DNA from: Pseudomonadota bacterium
Lineage (GTDB): Bacteria > Pseudomonadota > Alphaproteobacteria > Rhodospirillales > 2-02-FULL-58-16
NCBI GenBank assembly: GCA_022572335.1
Contig: JACZWD010000003.1
Span: forward strand, 1-32,888
Direction: 5' to 3'
Length of the DNA: 32,888 nt
Of this stretch, positions 1 to 9,764 are shown piece by piece. The translations under genes and the position numbers were made by a program. Under the pieces are notes generated by a model, which saw only the letters and a program-made list of their open reading frames with translations, was not told where the DNA came from and did not search any database. Positions within the stretch are counted from its first letter, which is position 1; each line of letters starts with the position of its first letter.

Positions 1-51
1 CCCCGGTTTCAAGTGCCTCCCGACCGAAGGGTCCCTGTGATTGCCGGCTGG

Positions 52-179
52 TGGCCTTACGGCCATGGAGGGGGCTCCGCCCCCACGCCCCCCGCCAGGG
101 GTTAACCCCTGGACCCCGTCAATCGGGTTCCAAGGGCCGTCGGCCCTTGGTGGGGATGCAAAGGGGCAACGCCCCTTTG
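52..179. repeat. Array of five short-loop inverted repeats beyond the suf operon
   Basis: Five perfect or near-perfect inverted repeats follow each other: TGGCC/GGCCA (52-65), GGGGG/CCCCC (70-84), the 18-base palindrome CCAGGGGTTAACCCCTGG (95-112), CCAAGGGCC/GGCCCTTGG (130-150, 3-base loop) and CAAAGGGGC/GCCCCTTTG (159-179, 3-base loop). They lie just downstream of the last suf gene, which ends at 205 on the minus strand, so they would form the 3' end of that transcript. No T-run follows any stem, so they are not classic intrinsic terminators. They could stabilise the 3' end, end transcription together with Rho, or be a dispersed hairpin element. Confidence 0.7.
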
Positions 180-204
180 TCCTCGTCGGTTCAAGTAAAA
201 CGGC

Positions 205-546
205 TCAGACGTTGAACGATTCGCCGCAGCCGCAGCGGCTTTTTTCGTTGGGGTTCTTGAACTGGAACCCGGACTCGAGCTTGCCCTCGACGTAGTCCAT
301 CTCGGAGCCGATGAGAAACATCATCGCCTTGGGGTCGATGAAGATCTTCACGCCCTTGTCCTCGACCACCTCGTCGCCGGGCCCTTGTTCCCGCGCGTAC
401 TCGATGACGTAGGACAGCCCCGAGCACCCCTTGGTCTGGATGGCGACGCGCAGGCCGAGCACGGACGCCTCGCTCTGGGCGAGCACCGCCTTGATCCGCG
501 CCGCGGCGGCGTCGGTGAGCGTGATCGTTTTGAACGGTGTCGTCAT
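205..546 (-). CDS. sufA: HesB/IscA-type iron-sulfur assembly accessory protein (SufA)
   Basis: This 113-residue protein has the length of A-type Fe-S carriers, which hold a nascent [2Fe-2S] or [4Fe-4S] cluster and pass it to target apoproteins in the cytoplasm. The three family cysteines are present: one in GCSGL near residue 41 and two in the C-terminal CGCGES motif. The central IFIDPKA segment also fits the family. It is the last gene of the minus-strand suf operon, about 23 bases after sufT. ErpA or IscA are alternative names for the same fold, but the position in the suf operon favours SufA. Confidence 0.93.
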   Translation of the reverse strand: MTTPFKTITLTDAAAARIKAVLAQSEASVLGLRVAIQTKGCSGLSYVIEYAREQGPGDEVVEDKGVKIFIDPKAMMFLIGSEMDYVEGKLESGFQFKNPNEKSRCGCGESFNV

Positions 547-569
547 GGCAGTCCTCGATTCCCTTGCCT

Positions 570-947
570 TTACATGAATCCCAGTTCAAGGCGCGCGACG
601 TCGGACATCATGTCCTGGTTCCACGGCGGGTCCCAGACCAGCTCCACGTCCACGTGGCTGACGCCGTCGACCGCGGCCACCGCGTTTTCGACCATCCCCG
701 GCATGGTGCCGGCCACCGGACAGCCGGGCGCCGTCAGGGTCATCTTGATATCCACCTTTCCCCCGGGCGCGATGCGGACGTCGTAAATGAGCCCGAGATC
801 GTGGATATTGACCGGGATCTCCGGATCGTACACGCCGCGCAGCGCGGCATGGACCCGGTCCTCCAGGCTTTCCGCGGCGGGCGCCGCCGCCTGTTCGGTT
901 GTTCCCCCGGTGTCGGGCATGGTGTTTGCAGAGTCCTTTTTGTCCAT
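570..947 (-). CDS. sufT: SufT, MIP18/DUF59-family Fe-S maturation factor
   Basis: The 125-residue protein has an N-terminal low-complexity tail of about 28 residues and then a DUF59 (MIP18) domain. Visible hallmarks are YDPEIPVNIHDLGLIYDV, TLTAPGCPVAG with the conserved cysteine, and VELVWDPPWNQDMMSD near the end. SufT proteins assist Fe-S protein maturation, especially when cluster demand is high. It sits between sufU and sufA in the suf operon, 33 bases after sufU. DUF59 also occurs in PaaD, but the suf context and the lack of an added zinc-binding tail make SufT the better call. Confidence 0.92.
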   Translation of the reverse strand: MDKKDSANTMPDTGGTTEQAAAPAAESLEDRVHAALRGVYDPEIPVNIHDLGLIYDVRIAPGGKVDIKMTLTAPGCPVAGTMPGMVENAVAAVDGVSHVDVELVWDPPWNQDMMSDVARLELGFM

Positions 948-980
948 CTCACGTGCCGTGGCAGGGCGCCGCCTGCCGCG

Positions 981-1451
981 TTACTCCTCGGTCGTCACGT
1001 CGTCCTGCTTTCCCTTGAGCGCGGCCGCGAACGCATGCCAGGGAAGGGTAGCACATTTCACGCGCACGGGATATTCCCGGACCCCGGAAAAAACGGCGAG
1101 TTTGCCCAGGTCCGCGCCGTCCCCGGCGTTTTCGGCGTTTTCGCCCTGGTCGCCGGCGACCAGGGCGTGGAACAGCTCGAACAGGCTGTGGGCCTCGGCT
1201 TCGGTCTTGTTTTTCACCATCTCGGTCATCAGCGACGCCGAGGCCATGGATATGGCGCATCCGGCGCCCTCGAACGCCGCATCCGTCACCACGCCGTCCT
1301 CGATGGTCAGGTAGACGGTCAGGCGGTCCCCGCACAGGGGATTGTGCCCCTTCGCCTGGCGGTTGCAGGCCGGCGGATGGCCGAAGTTCCGCGGCTGCTT
1401 GGCATGATCGAGAATGACCTCCTGGTAGAGTTCGCGCAGATCGAACGTCAT
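981..1451 (-). CDS. sufU: SufU-type Fe-S scaffold / sulfur acceptor
   Basis: This is a 156-residue IscU-like protein. The three ligand cysteines appear in the expected places: NPLCGD, GAGCAISMAS and RVKCATLPWHA. The first carries the conserved aspartate two residues later. The insert between the second and third cysteines (about residues 95-120) is typical of SufU rather than IscU. SufU takes sulfur from SufS, often in a zinc-dependent step, and feeds the SufBCD scaffold. The start overlaps the end of sufS by 4 bases (ATGA), so the two are probably translationally coupled. No defect is visible. Confidence 0.93.
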   Translation of the reverse strand: MTFDLRELYQEVILDHAKQPRNFGHPPACNRQAKGHNPLCGDRLTVYLTIEDGVVTDAAFEGAGCAISMASASLMTEMVKNKTEAEAHSLFELFHALVAGDQGENAENAGDGADLGKLAVFSGVREYPVRVKCATLPWHAFAAALKGKQDDVTTEE

Positions 1452-2719
1452 CCGAAGAACTCCACCGCCTTGCGCACGCCCGCCACCAGGGCATCGACGT
1501 CTTCCCGGGTGTTGTACAGGCCGAACGAGGCCCGCGCCGTGGCGGTGACGCCGAAGCGGTCCATCAGCGGCTGCGCGCAGTGATGGCCGGCGCGGATGGC
1601 GATCCCTTCGTGGTCGAGGATCGTCCCGATGTCATGGGGGTGCACCCCTTCGATGATGAACGACAGGATGCAGACCTTGTCCTCGACGGTTCCGAAAAGG
1701 CGCAGGGAATTGGTTTCCGCAAGGGCCTCGGTGGCGTACTCGAGCAGCTCTTGTTCATGGTCGACGATCTCGTCGAAACCCAGCCCGCTCACGTAATCTA
1801 TGGCGGCGCCGAGGCCGATGGCGCCGGCGATATTGGGCGTGCCGGCCTCGAACTTGTGGGGGATGACGTTGTATTCGGTCTTCTCGAAGGTGACCGTGCT
1901 GATCATGTCGCCGCCGCCCTGGTAGGGCGGCATGGCCTCGAGCAGCGCCGCCTTGCCGTAGAGCGCCCCGATCCCGGACGGGCCGTACAGCTTGTGTCCG
2001 GAGAAGACATAGAAGTCGCAGTCCAGGTCGCGCACGTCCACCGGCATGTGGGGAACCGCCTGGCAGCCGTCGACGAGCACGGGGATTCCCTTCTCGTGGG
2101 CGAGGCGGATGATCTCCTTGACCGGGGTAACGATGCCCAGCGCGTTCGAACAATGGGTGACGGCGACCAGCTTGGTCCGCGTGCCGAGAAGCTTCTCGTA
2201 TTCCTCCATCCTGAGGGCGCCCGAATCGTCGATCGGGATGATGCGAAGGGTCAGGCCCTTTTCGTCGCGCAGCATCTGCCACGGCACGATGTTGGAATGA
2301 TGCTCCAACGTGGAGAGCACCACCTCGTCGGCGCGGTTGAGGAATTTGCGCCCGTAGGTCTGGGCGACCAGATTGATCGCCTCGGTGGCGCCGCGCACGA
2401 AGATGATCTCGCGCGCCTCGCGGGCGCCCAGGAAGCGCTGGACCTTGACCCGGGCCCCTTCGAACAGCTCGGTGGCCCGTTCGCTAAGGAAGTACACGCC
2501 GCGGTGGATGTTGGCGTACTCCCGTTCGTAGCACTGCTGGACGGCGCGGATCACGGCGCGCGGCTTCTGGGCGCTGGCGGCGCTGTCGAGAAAGACCAGG
2601 GGCCGCCCATTGACCCGCTGTTTGAGGATGGGGAAGTCCTCGCGCACCCGTCGCACGTCGAACGCCAGGCGGTCCGAATCCCGCTGCACCTGGCGGCGTA
2701 TGCCGGCGGCGGTGGTCAT
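1448..2719 (-). CDS. sufS: Cysteine desulfurase SufS
   Basis: This PLP-dependent class II cysteine desulfurase converts cysteine to alanine and donates the persulfide sulfur to SufU/SufBCD. The PLP lysine lies in FSGHKLYGPSG. The active cysteine is in AGHHCAQPLM, about 42 residues from the C-terminus. The N-terminal signature FPILKQRVNGRPLVFLDSAA is typical of SufS. I chose the ATG at 2719, giving 423 residues, because it forms an ATGA overlap with the sufD stop. An upstream ATG at 2752 would add 11 residues and overlap sufD by 37 bases, so it is less likely. Confidence 0.95.
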   Translation of the reverse strand: MTTAAGIRRQVQRDSDRLAFDVRRVREDFPILKQRVNGRPLVFLDSAASAQKPRAVIRAVQQCYEREYANIHRGVYFLSERATELFEGARVKVQRFLGAREAREIIFVRGATEAINLVAQTYGRKFLNRADEVVLSTLEHHSNIVPWQMLRDEKGLTLRIIPIDDSGALRMEEYEKLLGTRTKLVAVTHCSNALGIVTPVKEIIRLAHEKGIPVLVDGCQAVPHMPVDVRDLDCDFYVFSGHKLYGPSGIGALYGKAALLEAMPPYQGGGDMISTVTFEKTEYNVIPHKFEAGTPNIAGAIGLGAAIDYVSGLGFDEIVDHEQELLEYATEALAETNSLRLFGTVEDKVCILSFIIEGVHPHDIGTILDHEGIAIRAGHHCAQPLMDRFGVTATARASFGLYNTREDVDALVAGVRKAVEFFG

Positions 2720-4056
2720 GGCGCGCCGCCTTGGTGGCGCGACGGCAGCCACGACGACGCCATGCGCTCGAGATGGGCCCGCATCGGCGGCGACGAGATG
2801 TGCTCGAAGGTCTCGCCGACGAAGGCTTCAATCAGCATGTTGCGGGCGTGCCCGGCGTCGATGCCGCGCGCCCGCAAATAAAACAGCGCCTCGGTGTCGA
2901 GCTCGCCGACGCTGGCGCCGTGGGAGCATTTCACGTCGTCGGCGTGGATCTCCAGCTCGGGCTTGGTGTCGACGCGGGCGGTCTCGGAGAGCAGCAGGTT
3001 CTTGTTGAGTTGGTGGGCGTCGGTCTTCTGGGCCTGGGGGCGGACGACGATCTTGCCCTGGAACACGGCATGGGCCTTGCCGTCGAGCACGCCCTTGTAA
3101 ACCTGGCGGCTGTGGCATTCCGGCTGGGCGTGATCGATAAGCGTGGTGTTGTCGATGTGCTGCCGGTCGCGCGCCAGATAGGCGCCGCTGAGACGGCAGT
3201 CGATGTTGATGCCGTTGAGCGACGCCGCGATCTCGTTGCGCGCCAGACGCCCGCCCACCGCAAGGACGAAACTCTCGTACCGGCTGTCCCTGGCCAGGCG
3301 GACCTCGGTGGCGGCGATGTGAAAGGCCTTGGCGCCTTCGGCCTGAAGCCGGTAGTGCTTGAGGGCGGCGCCCTCGTCCACCACCACGTCGGTTACCGCA
3401 TTGGTCCAGTAGGTCCGGGAGCCGGCCCCGATATAGCTTTCAAGCACCGTCGCCGCGCTTCCCCGGCCGGCGAGGACCAAGGTGCGCGGGTGGGTGACCA
3501 CCGGCGCCTCGTGCGCGCTCGCCATGTACAGGAAATGGACCGGCCGATCGAGGGCGACGCCGGGTTCGAGGGTGAGCACCGCGCCGTCGGCCATGAAGGC
3601 GGTGTTGAGCGCCACGAACGGTTTTTCGTCGATGGCCGTGCCGCCGCCGAGGTGGCTTTCCAGCATGTCCGGGCGGGCTTTGAGGGCGGCGGCAAGGGTG
3701 GTGACCTCGGCCCCCGCCGGCAGATCGCCAACGGCCGAAAGCCGCGGCCGGTAGCGGCCGTCCACGAAGACCAGGAGATGACAGGGTGTCTCCTCCATGA
3801 GAAATCCCTGAACCGCGTCCCCGGCATCCTCGCCGGCCTTTGCGGGACCGGGGCCGAAGACCGTTTTCGTCAGCGGCGCCAGGTTGGTGAATTTCCATTC
3901 TTCCACCTTGGGCGTCGGGAAATCCAGGGACGAGAAGCGCTCGATCGCCCTGTCGCGCAGGCCGCTCAGCCACGGCAGGCCGCGTCCGGGCAAGGTTGCC
4001 CGCGCCCTTGTAAACTGGGCGACATACGGCGCGCTGAATGGATGTTCACGTCTCAT
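2716..4056 (-). CDS. sufD: Fe-S cluster assembly scaffold subunit SufD
   Basis: The 446-residue protein belongs to the SufB/SufD beta-helix family. The N-terminal RAIERFSSLDFPTPKVEEWK segment and the C-terminal HGASVGELDTEALFYLRARG segment are characteristic of SufD. That C-terminal segment includes the histidine (CSHGA) used in cluster formation with SufB. SufD pairs with SufB on a SufC ATPase dimer in the cytoplasm and is implicated in iron entry. It lies 43 bases after sufC and overlaps sufS by 4 bases. Confidence 0.95.
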   Translation of the reverse strand: MRREHPFSAPYVAQFTRARATLPGRGLPWLSGLRDRAIERFSSLDFPTPKVEEWKFTNLAPLTKTVFGPGPAKAGEDAGDAVQGFLMEETPCHLLVFVDGRYRPRLSAVGDLPAGAEVTTLAAALKARPDMLESHLGGGTAIDEKPFVALNTAFMADGAVLTLEPGVALDRPVHFLYMASAHEAPVVTHPRTLVLAGRGSAATVLESYIGAGSRTYWTNAVTDVVVDEGAALKHYRLQAEGAKAFHIAATEVRLARDSRYESFVLAVGGRLARNEIAASLNGINIDCRLSGAYLARDRQHIDNTTLIDHAQPECHSRQVYKGVLDGKAHAVFQGKIVVRPQAQKTDAHQLNKNLLLSETARVDTKPELEIHADDVKCSHGASVGELDTEALFYLRARGIDAGHARNMLIEAFVGETFEHISSPPMRAHLERMASSWLPSRHQGGAP

Positions 4057-4099
4057 TGACGGGACGGCCTCATGTGTTGCAATGCTTTACGGGGACGGG

Positions 4100-4879
<780 letters not shown>

Positions 4880-4907
4880 GTGTGTGTCTCCGTTTTGGTG
4901 CCGGGGC

Positions 4908-6362
<1,455 letters not shown>

Positions 6363-6363
6363 G

Positions 6364-6840
6364 TCAGTTCTCCTTCACCGAAAGCTCTGTGGTATTGCCC
6401 ATGGCGGCAAACGCTCCGCCTCGGATGGCAACGGGCGCGGCGATGATCACGTCGGCAAGGGAAACGCTGCTCAGCGCCCTCCTCACCACATCGTTGATCA
6501 CCTGCCAGCTGCCGCGGGCCGGACACGACGCCTCGAGATCGCATTCGCCGGCCGTATCGTGGATGCATTCGGTCAATGCGATCGGCCCGTCCACGGCGTG
6601 GATGACCTCGGCCACCGAGATGTCCCCGGGGGTGCGGGTGAGCGCGTATCCTCCGCCGACGCCGCGAAAGGAGGTCAGCAGACCGGCCCGCGCCAGCATG
6701 TTCAACAGCTTGCCCACGGTCGGTCCCGGCAACCCGCTGGCACATGTCAGATCGAGGGCGCTTTGCGGCCGCTCGGCATGGCTTGCCAGATAGGTCATCA
6801 AAACGACGCTGTAATCCGCCATCCTGCTCAATCTGATCAT
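6364..6840 (-). CDS. Rrf2-family SUF operon regulator with [2Fe-2S]-type cysteines
   Basis: The 158-residue protein starts at MIRLSRMADYSVVLM and resembles the Rrf2 subgroup that regulates SUF operons. The winged-helix part ends with the recognition and wing motif SFRGVGGGYALTRTPGDI. Three cysteines (92, 100 and 106, spaced x7 and x5) sit where IscR and relatives bind a [2Fe-2S] cluster. The protein probably senses cluster supply and represses or activates the suf genes. The ATG at 6840 was chosen because upstream sequence in this frame has no family similarity and an AAGGA lies about 11 bases before it. It is the second of two Rrf2 genes in tandem, and the other one is damaged. Confidence 0.9.
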   Translation of the reverse strand: MIRLSRMADYSVVLMTYLASHAERPQSALDLTCASGLPGPTVGKLLNMLARAGLLTSFRGVGGGYALTRTPGDISVAEVIHAVDGPIALTECIHDTAGECDLEASCPARGSWQVINDVVRRALSSVSLADVIIAAPVAIRGGAFAAMGNTTELSVKEN

Positions 6841-6916
6841 GGAACCACTGTCCTTTCCCAATCGGTCCGGCGACCGGCGACCGGGGCGGAGTGGGCGCCG
6901 GGGACGATCGCAGACC

Positions 6917-7437
6917 TCATCTCCGTGCCCGGGCCCGCGGCTTATGCTCCACGCCGTCGTCCACTCCGGGATTCCCTGCCGGCAAATGGGCCGCCGGCGC
7001 ATCGGCGGCCTCCTGGTGCATCACCCCGCTGAGCCCGAGAACGCGCTTTTCGCAGACGTCCGCCAGGGTCACGGAGTTCAGAAACAAGTATATCCGGTTG
7101 TCGACCTCTTCCCAAAGGGACTCCGTCACGGAGCCGGCGCCCCACCGGGGCGAGCCGCCGCCGGGCGCGGTTCGCGGGCCGGCTCGTTCACCGCCATCAT
7201 GATGTCGGCTATGGCCGTTTCGGCGGGCGGGCGGGCGAGAAGGTATCCGCCGCCCGGGCCGCGCACGCTCTTGACCAGCCCGTTTCGCCTCAACTGCGCG
7301 AAAATCTGCTCCAGGTACGACAGAGAGATCACCTGGCGCTGCGCGATGTCCGCCAGCGCCTTGGGCAAGCCGCCGCCGTAGCCGGCCAAGTCCGCCATCG
7401 CCATCACCGCATACCGCCCCCTGGCACTCAACCTCAC
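6917..7437 (-). pseudogene. IscR-like Rrf2 regulator, frameshifted and lacking the cluster cysteines
   Basis: The N-terminal part, from a GTG at 7437 (VRLSARGRYAVMAMADLAGY), runs to a stop near 7126. It contains the strongly IscR-like segments RQVISLSYLEQIFAQLRRNG and VRGPGGGYLLARPPAETAIAD. The expected C-terminal part continues in a frame shifted by one base: SLWEEVDNRIYLFLNSVTLA, then DVCEKRVLGLSGV, ending at 6917. The change falls between about 7125 and 7180. None of the three frames across that stretch contains a cysteine codon, so the usual three-cysteine loop is missing whichever frame is right. It could be a decaying gene, a sequencing error in a cysteine-free IscR relative, or a truncated DNA-binding protein. 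Confidence 0.75.
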
Positions 7438-7460
7438 GAAACCGGCCTTCCCTATAATTA

Positions 7461-7475
7461 TGACCATTTTGGTCA
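7461..7475. promoter_or_regulatory. TGA-N9-TCA palindrome, candidate Rrf2/RirA-type operator
   Basis: TGACCATTTTGGTCA is a perfect inverted repeat with 6-base arms and a 3-base centre. It lies 24 bases before the start of the IscR-like gene, in the only locally AT-rich stretch upstream of the suf operon. The TGA-N9-TCA form matches the published iron-responsive operator of the Rrf2 protein RirA in rhizobia-like alphaproteobacteria. By position it probably controls the regulator-suf transcript. That it is bound by either Rrf2 protein encoded here is inference. Confidence 0.65.
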
Positions 7476-7626
7476 CCATTAGAAATGAGGGACAAAAGCG
7501 ATATGTCAAGTGGATTTGCGCCGTGGAAGGGTGCGATTCCCGGATGCACCGCCACCGGCCGCGGCGGGCGGCCCGCGGTCACCGGCTTCTCAGGTCAAAA
7601 CGACCCGGTGGTTCCGACCTTCGGGA

Positions 7627-9012
7627 CTATTCCACGCCCGGATCGATGGTCAGGCCGTCGGGCAGCCGGGTGGCGCGGTCCGTGGACGCCTTGTCAAGCT
7701 GGACCTGGGTCAGGTTCTTGGCGTCCCGCAAGTCGGCGCCGTGGAGGACGGCCTCGCGAAGGTCGGCGCCCTGGAGGTTGGCGCCGCGCAGGTTGGCACC
7801 CTTGAGATTGGCCGCCTGCAGGTTGGCGCCCCTCAGGTTTGCCCCCTGGAGCTTGGCGTCGGCAAGGTCGGCTCTCTGCAGTTTCGCGGCACGCAGGTTG
7901 GCCCCCTGGAGCTGGGTGACGCAGAGACGTGCGCCCTGGAGGTTGGCCACGCGCAGGTCCGTGCCCTGAAGGTTGGCGCCGTGGAGATCGGCCTGGATGA
8001 GGTTGGCGCCCTGGAAATCCGCCTTGCGCAGGTTGGCGCCTTGAAGGTGCACTCCCCACAGGTTGGCGTTCTGGACGTAGGCGCCCCACAGGTCGGCCCC
8101 CTGAAGGTAGGCTCCCTGCAGGTTGGCGCCGCGCAGGTCGGCGCCCTGGAGATTGGCGCCGTGGAGCTTGGCCGCCCCAAGGTCGGCTTTCTCCAGGTTG
8201 GCGGCGCGCAGAAAGGCGCCCTGGAGGTTGGCGCCGGCCAGGTCGGCGGCCGGAAGCTTGGCCACCCTGAGGTCGGCCTTGCGGAGGTTGGCGGCGCCCA
8301 GGTCGGCACCCTGGAGATTGGCGACACGCAGATCCGCCTGGTCCAGATCGGCGCCGTGCATGTTGGCTCCGTGAAGGTCGGCGCCAAGCAGGTAAGCCTT
8401 CTGGAGTTTCGCTCCCCGAAGGTCGGCCTGGACCAGTTTGGCCTCGTGGAAATCGGCCTTGCGCAGGTCCGCCGCGCGCAGATTGGCGCCGCCCAGGTCG
8501 GCCTTCTGCAGGTTGGCGCCGCGCAGGTCGGCGCCCTGGAGGTTGGCGCGCACGAGCACGGCCTCCTGCAGGTTGGCTTCCCGGAGATCGGCCTGGATGA
8601 GATTGGCGTCTCCCAGGTCGGCCTTGCGCATGTCGGCCTTTTGCAATTGGGCGACGCGCAGGTCGGCCTTCTGGAAATTGGCGCCGCGCAGGTCGGCCCC
8701 CTGGAGCTTGGCGACGCGCAGGTCGGCCCCCTGGAGCTTGGCGCCGCGCAGGTCGGCGCCCTGGAGCCTGGCGACGCGCAGGTAGGCCCGGCGCATGTCG
8801 GCTTTGCGCAGTTTGGCGACACGGAGGTCGGCCTTGCGCAGCCTGGCACGGGTCAGGTTGGCCCTGGTGCTTTCCTTGCCTTCCGAATCCAGCCACTTCC
8901 GATGAAAGGCGAGAATACGGCGCAGCGCCTCGTCGGAGACGTCGCGAAGCTGGGGCTGACCGGAGGATTGGCCGTGGCCCACAGGGGACCCTTCCTTGAT
9001 TTGCCCGGACAC
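7627..9012 (-). CDS. Long pentapeptide-repeat protein
   Basis: The 461-residue protein has an N-terminal region of about 47 residues without repeats (DEALRRILAFHRKWLDS). An almost unbroken run of A(D/N)LxX pentapeptides follows, from about residue 48 to 437, some 75 or more copies. Such repeats fold into a right-handed quadrilateral beta-helix with four repeats per turn, so this would be a rod of about 19 turns. No signal peptide or membrane segment is visible. Short members of the family mimic DNA (MfpA, Qnr), but most long ones have no known role, so I assign none. The gene is flanked by intergenic DNA and is divergent from the small gene at 9173. The repeats leave a 15-base periodicity in the DNA. 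Confidence 0.92.
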   Translation of the reverse strand: MSGQIKEGSPVGHGQSSGQPQLRDVSDEALRRILAFHRKWLDSEGKESTRANLTRARLRKADLRVAKLRKADMRRAYLRVARLQGADLRGAKLQGADLRVAKLQGADLRGANFQKADLRVAQLQKADMRKADLGDANLIQADLREANLQEAVLVRANLQGADLRGANLQKADLGGANLRAADLRKADFHEAKLVQADLRGAKLQKAYLLGADLHGANMHGADLDQADLRVANLQGADLGAANLRKADLRVAKLPAADLAGANLQGAFLRAANLEKADLGAAKLHGANLQGADLRGANLQGAYLQGADLWGAYVQNANLWGVHLQGANLRKADFQGANLIQADLHGANLQGTDLRVANLQGARLCVTQLQGANLRAAKLQRADLADAKLQGANLRGANLQAANLKGANLRGANLQGADLREAVLHGADLRDAKNLTQVQLDKASTDRATRLPDGLTIDPGVE

Positions 9013-9085
9013 CTTGGTTCCCTGTCACCGCGCCTTTGAACACCATGGGACTGGAATCGACGTGGGCGACGATTGCGGTCCCAAA

Positions 9086-9095
9086 ACACATGTGT
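9086..9095. promoter_or_regulatory. Short palindrome in a divergent intergenic region
   Basis: ACACATGTGT lies roughly midway between the divergent starts at 9012 (minus) and 9173 (plus) and is embedded in the imperfect repeat AACACATGTGTGTT. It could be an operator serving either gene. A 10-base palindrome has only weak statistical support. Confidence 0.25.
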
Positions 9096-9172
9096 GTTCG
9101 GCTTGTGAAAAGTTGTATCCTTTTTTGCAGAACCTGGAAACCGTTTACACCGAAATTCGGGAGGATTCCCCG

Positions 9173-9478
9173 ATGGTGAGGGACAAAAGGGGTTACCGGG
9201 AGCGGCGGCAGGAAGAGGTGCCACAAGCCGGCGAGGACAGACGGGCCGGCGCGGACCGGCGCGCCGAAGTCGGACGGCGGTGGGGCCGGGAAAGACGGTC
9301 GACCCCGGACAGACGGCTGGACCTGGAAATCAGGTCGGGGGCGGACAGGCGGCGGTCGACGACGGCATCGCCGGCGTGGACGGGCGTGGAAAAGCGCTCC
9401 CAGGGGGAACGGCGCGGCGTTCCGGACAGGCGCATGCAATGGGACCGGCGGAGCCAGGAGGACCGGCCGGCCCGGTGA
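9173..9478 (+). CDS. Small arginine-rich repeat protein of unknown function
   Basis: A 101-residue frame starts at an ATG 7 bases after a strong GGGAGGA ribosome site. It is built from degenerate units containing DRR, ERR or GRR, with about ten such motifs from residue 9 to the end (for example EDRRAGADRRAEVGRR). It is highly charged and has no hydrophobic segment, so it is probably cytoplasmic and disordered or nucleic-acid binding. I do not recognise a named family, although similar DRR/ERR-rich tails occur in proteobacterial regulatory proteins. It is divergent from the pentapeptide gene. The repeat pattern plus a good ribosome site make it likely to be real. Confidence 0.6.
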   Translation: MVRDKRGYRERRQEEVPQAGEDRRAGADRRAEVGRRWGRERRSTPDRRLDLEIRSGADRRRSTTASPAWTGVEKRSQGERRGVPDRRMQWDRRSQEDRPAR

Positions 9479-9764
9479 TCCCCACCTTCACCGCCCCGGA
9501 TAAATTTTGAATTTCCCGACGTGATACGGGATTGCACAACAGCCGGGCGCACCTCGCATCGCCACGTGCCGTTGTGTTCCGGCGACTCCGGACCGTTGTT
9601 TATCCGCCTCCATCCGTGGTTATCCGCGTCAGACGAACACATGCGTTTCAAGCGGAGGATCATTGCCGCGGAAAGGCGAACGGTCGCGGTCGAACACGGA
9701 TGGACACGGGATTTAAGGTGTCGCCTTAATTCAGTTCCACCGGTCACGCCTCCCGTTACCGGCG
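9479..9764. other. Intergenic stretch with palindrome and fragments of a dispersed-looking repeat
   Basis: No convincing gene is visible. TTAAGGTGTCGCCTTAA (9713-9729) is a 17-base near-perfect palindrome. Upstream there are related short words: TATCCGC twice (9601 and 9621), CATCCGTGG (9611), and CACGGATGGACACGG in opposite orientation near 9695. The arrangement suggests a degenerate intergenic repeat. It may also hold the 3' end signal of glyoxalase II, which ends at 9765 on the minus strand. Confidence 0.5.

Noticed and set aside
1580..2881. Plus-strand open frame opposite sufS
   Set aside because: It shadows a well-supported gene and has no recognisable domain. The same applies to the plus-strand frames opposite sufB, sufD and cysI.
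7627..8860. CRISPR-like regularly spaced repeats
   Set aside because: The repeats are 15-base coding units without unique spacers and translate into pentapeptides.
7510..9039. Long plus-strand open frame antisense to the pentapeptide gene (and two more open frames on the minus strand)
   Set aside because: The 15-base repeat keeps stops out of several frames at once. Only the frame at 7627-9012 gives the known A(D/N)LxX pattern and a normal N-terminus.
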